Shown piece by piece: positions 62,698-64,000 of a DNA stretch of 64,000 nucleotides. A model generated the notes under the pieces. It did not search any database. It saw only the letters and a list, made by a program, of their open reading frames with translations, and had not been told where the DNA came from. Source of the DNA: Enoplolaimus lenunculus (Eukaryota; Nematoda; Enoplea; Enoplida; Thoracostomopsidae); assembly GCA_030248215.1 (NCBI GenBank), contig JASANG010002669.1, positions 139,659 to 203,658 on the forward strand, given 5' to 3'. The first letter of the stretch is position 1. Every line of letters begins with the position of its first letter. Both the position numbers and the translations under genes were made by a program.

Positions 62698-63048
62698 AAA
62701 TATAGCTACAAAGGTCAGTAAGTGAGTTTTAAATGTTAATTCAGTTTTATAATCGCAAAATATTCCGGCGGTGTGTCATCAACAACGAAATGATATGCTT
62801 AAAGCAACTAAAAGAAAGATTTGATCGGTTTTCACAGGATGCTTGCTTATTTTCGCCTACGCTTAGGGTCAGGCATGTAAATCGGGCGTAAGCTTACACT
62901 AGGCAAACGCTTATTCCCACCCTTTGGCTTAGGTTTCAGTTCGCGTGTTGTGACCGCTTTATGTGGGCTATGTGGGGGGACTAAAATACGTATCACGGCA
63001 GGAAGGGTCTTTTCTTCAGTGAATTGGCTCATTAGTGCAGTGTCTGTT

Positions 63049-63310
63049 TTATGGATTTCGTGTCCGTTGGACCCATTGCGTCGGTCTGTTAGCGTCAATA
63101 AATCCTAAGCTGAGCAGTGTGCTCATGCCGATCTCATTATCGATTACAACTTCAGCTAAAATTGGAACGATGCTTAAATCGCGCAGTTGTTTTGTAATGA
63201 ATGACACAATTCGGCGAGCAAAACGCTTTCGACGATGGCATGGACTGACATAAAGCGCTCCAATTGTGCCGCAACAGTTGGTCATAATATGAGCGATCGG
63301 TGTTCCAGAA
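63049..63310 (-). CDS. GNAT-type N-acetyltransferase, last exon (partial)
   Basis: On the minus strand an acceptor (TTGTTTCCAG) opens at 63310, followed by a frame reading SGTPIAHIMTNCCGTIGALYV, then SPCHRRKRFARRIVSFITKQL, DLSIVPILAEVVIDNEIGMS and TLLSLGFID, with a stop at 63049. The layout fits the second half of a GNAT fold: the beta-4 strand ending in LYV, the acetyl-CoA loop and helix 3, a beta strand, then DNxxxxxLLxxLGF. GNAT enzymes move an acetyl or acyl group from CoA to an amine; the substrate cannot be read here. The usual loop R-G-x-G-x-A reads R-R-K-R-F-A, so both pyrophosphate-binding glycines are Arg. The copy may be non-catalytic or decaying. Upstream exons would lie beyond position 64000. 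A lone relic exon is the alternative. Confidence 0.6.
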
Positions 63311-63360
63311 CTGGAAACAACACATTAACCACAAAGCTTTTAAGTTTTTTTAAATAAAAA

Positions 63361-63514
63361 GGCCAATGTAAAGAACCCGGGCGGAACAGTATTATATATA
63401 AACATATTCGTAAGCCTTAAGCCTTAAAGAAGCAAACAAAATTAGTCTAAAGCTTAAGCGTACTCCATTGCAGGCCGACAGAACAACATTGCGCGCCTGA
63501 TCGTTACATGGGCC
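63361..63514 (+). mobile_element. Telomere-like MITE, family T, head of a tandem array
   Basis: This is the only unit of the array with the left end GGCCAATGTAAAGAACCCGG. The right end is CGCGCCTGATCGTTACATGG followed by GCC, and the next unit follows without a gap. Confidence 0.8.
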
Positions 63515-64000
63515 ACATATTGCTAAGCCTAAGCCTAAGTCTAAGCCTAGAATGAGCATATTCCTAAGCCTAAGACAAGCAAAACAATTAATACTCTAAA
63601 GCTTAAGCTTACTCCATTGCAGTCCCACAGAACAACATTACGCGCCTGATCGTTACATGGGCCACATATTCCTAAGCCTAATCCTAAGTCTATGCCTAAG
63701 TCTAAGCCTAAGCCTAAACGTAAGAATGAGCATATTCCTAAGCCTAAGAAAAGCAAAACAATTACTCTAAAGCTTAAGCTTACTCCATTGCAGGCCCACA
63801 GAACAACATTCCGCGCCTGATCGTTATATACATGGGCCACATATTCCTAAGCCTAAGCCTAAGTCTAAGCCTAAGTCTAAGTCTAAGTCTAAGCCTAAGC
63901 CTAAACGTAAGAATGAGAATATTCCTAAGCCTAAGACAAGCAAAACAATTACTCTAAAGCTTAAGCTTACTCCATTGCAGGCCCACAGAACATCGTTCCG
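63515..64000 (+). repeat. Tandem array of telomere-like units, runs off the window
   Basis: Units start at 63515, 63664 and 63839, each beginning ACATATT and ending GATCGTTA…CATGGGCC. The first two are 149 and 175 bp; the third is cut by the window edge. They share the CTCTAAAGCTTAAGCTTACT core and differ mainly in the number of CCTAAG/TCTAAG hexamers. The left end of the parent element is missing from each unit. Confidence 0.88.

Noticed and set aside
62847-63098. 83-residue minus-strand frame with PKPKGGNKRLP
   Set aside because: It overlaps the GNAT exon in another frame and a worn telomere-like stretch.
63361-64000. A true chromosome end
   Set aside because: The hexamers are broken up by non-telomeric unit sequence and bounded by element ends, and the units do not form a pure TTAGGC run.

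Overview
The window is animal nuclear DNA. A nematode is the best guess. TTAGGC-type hexamers (GCCTAA on this strand), the nematode telomere unit, recur inside small dispersed elements. The introns have short TTTTAG/TTTCAG acceptors, and one gene encodes an IkB-type ankyrin protein, a family known in nematodes. No species can be named from the sequence alone, and because the hexamers sit in transposable elements they do not prove a telomere is near.

Three genes or gene parts can be supported. (1) 2846-11420, + strand: seven exons whose phases all agree, giving a predicted 1320-residue protein with a long disordered N-terminus and a C-terminal IkB-like ankyrin domain. (2) 17088-55421, + strand: seven exons, again with every junction in phase, giving a predicted 5221-residue single-pass membrane protein. 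Its last exon is 14.1 kb and uninterrupted. It carries six dispersed copies of a hydrophobic segment built around VAGFVPGVIAYG, two PPxY motifs, a twin SLMWIP motif, a 24-residue Gln tract, Thr/Pro tracts and a basic His/Arg-rich tail. I recognise no family for it; it is the main candidate for something undescribed. (3) 63049-63310, - strand: the last exon of a GNAT-type acetyltransferase whose remainder would lie beyond the right edge.

The introns and intergenic DNA are crowded with short non-autonomous DNA elements. There are two related families with telomere-like interiors, one of which forms a tandem array at the right end (63361-64000). There are also AACCGG-rich elements ending in GTTGCACCCTG, a GGGATCGACC-ended element inside a 573-bp tandem duplication, a piggyBac-like TTAA element, a 1.6-kb long-inverted-repeat element with a nested insert, and several others. 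They occupy much of the 12.6-kb and 8.6-kb introns of gene 2, while the large exons are free of them. One telomere-like element ends only about 25 bp before the start of the giant exon.

The two complete genes lie on the same strand about 5.7 kb apart with no sign of an operon. Nothing in the sequence ties their functions together.
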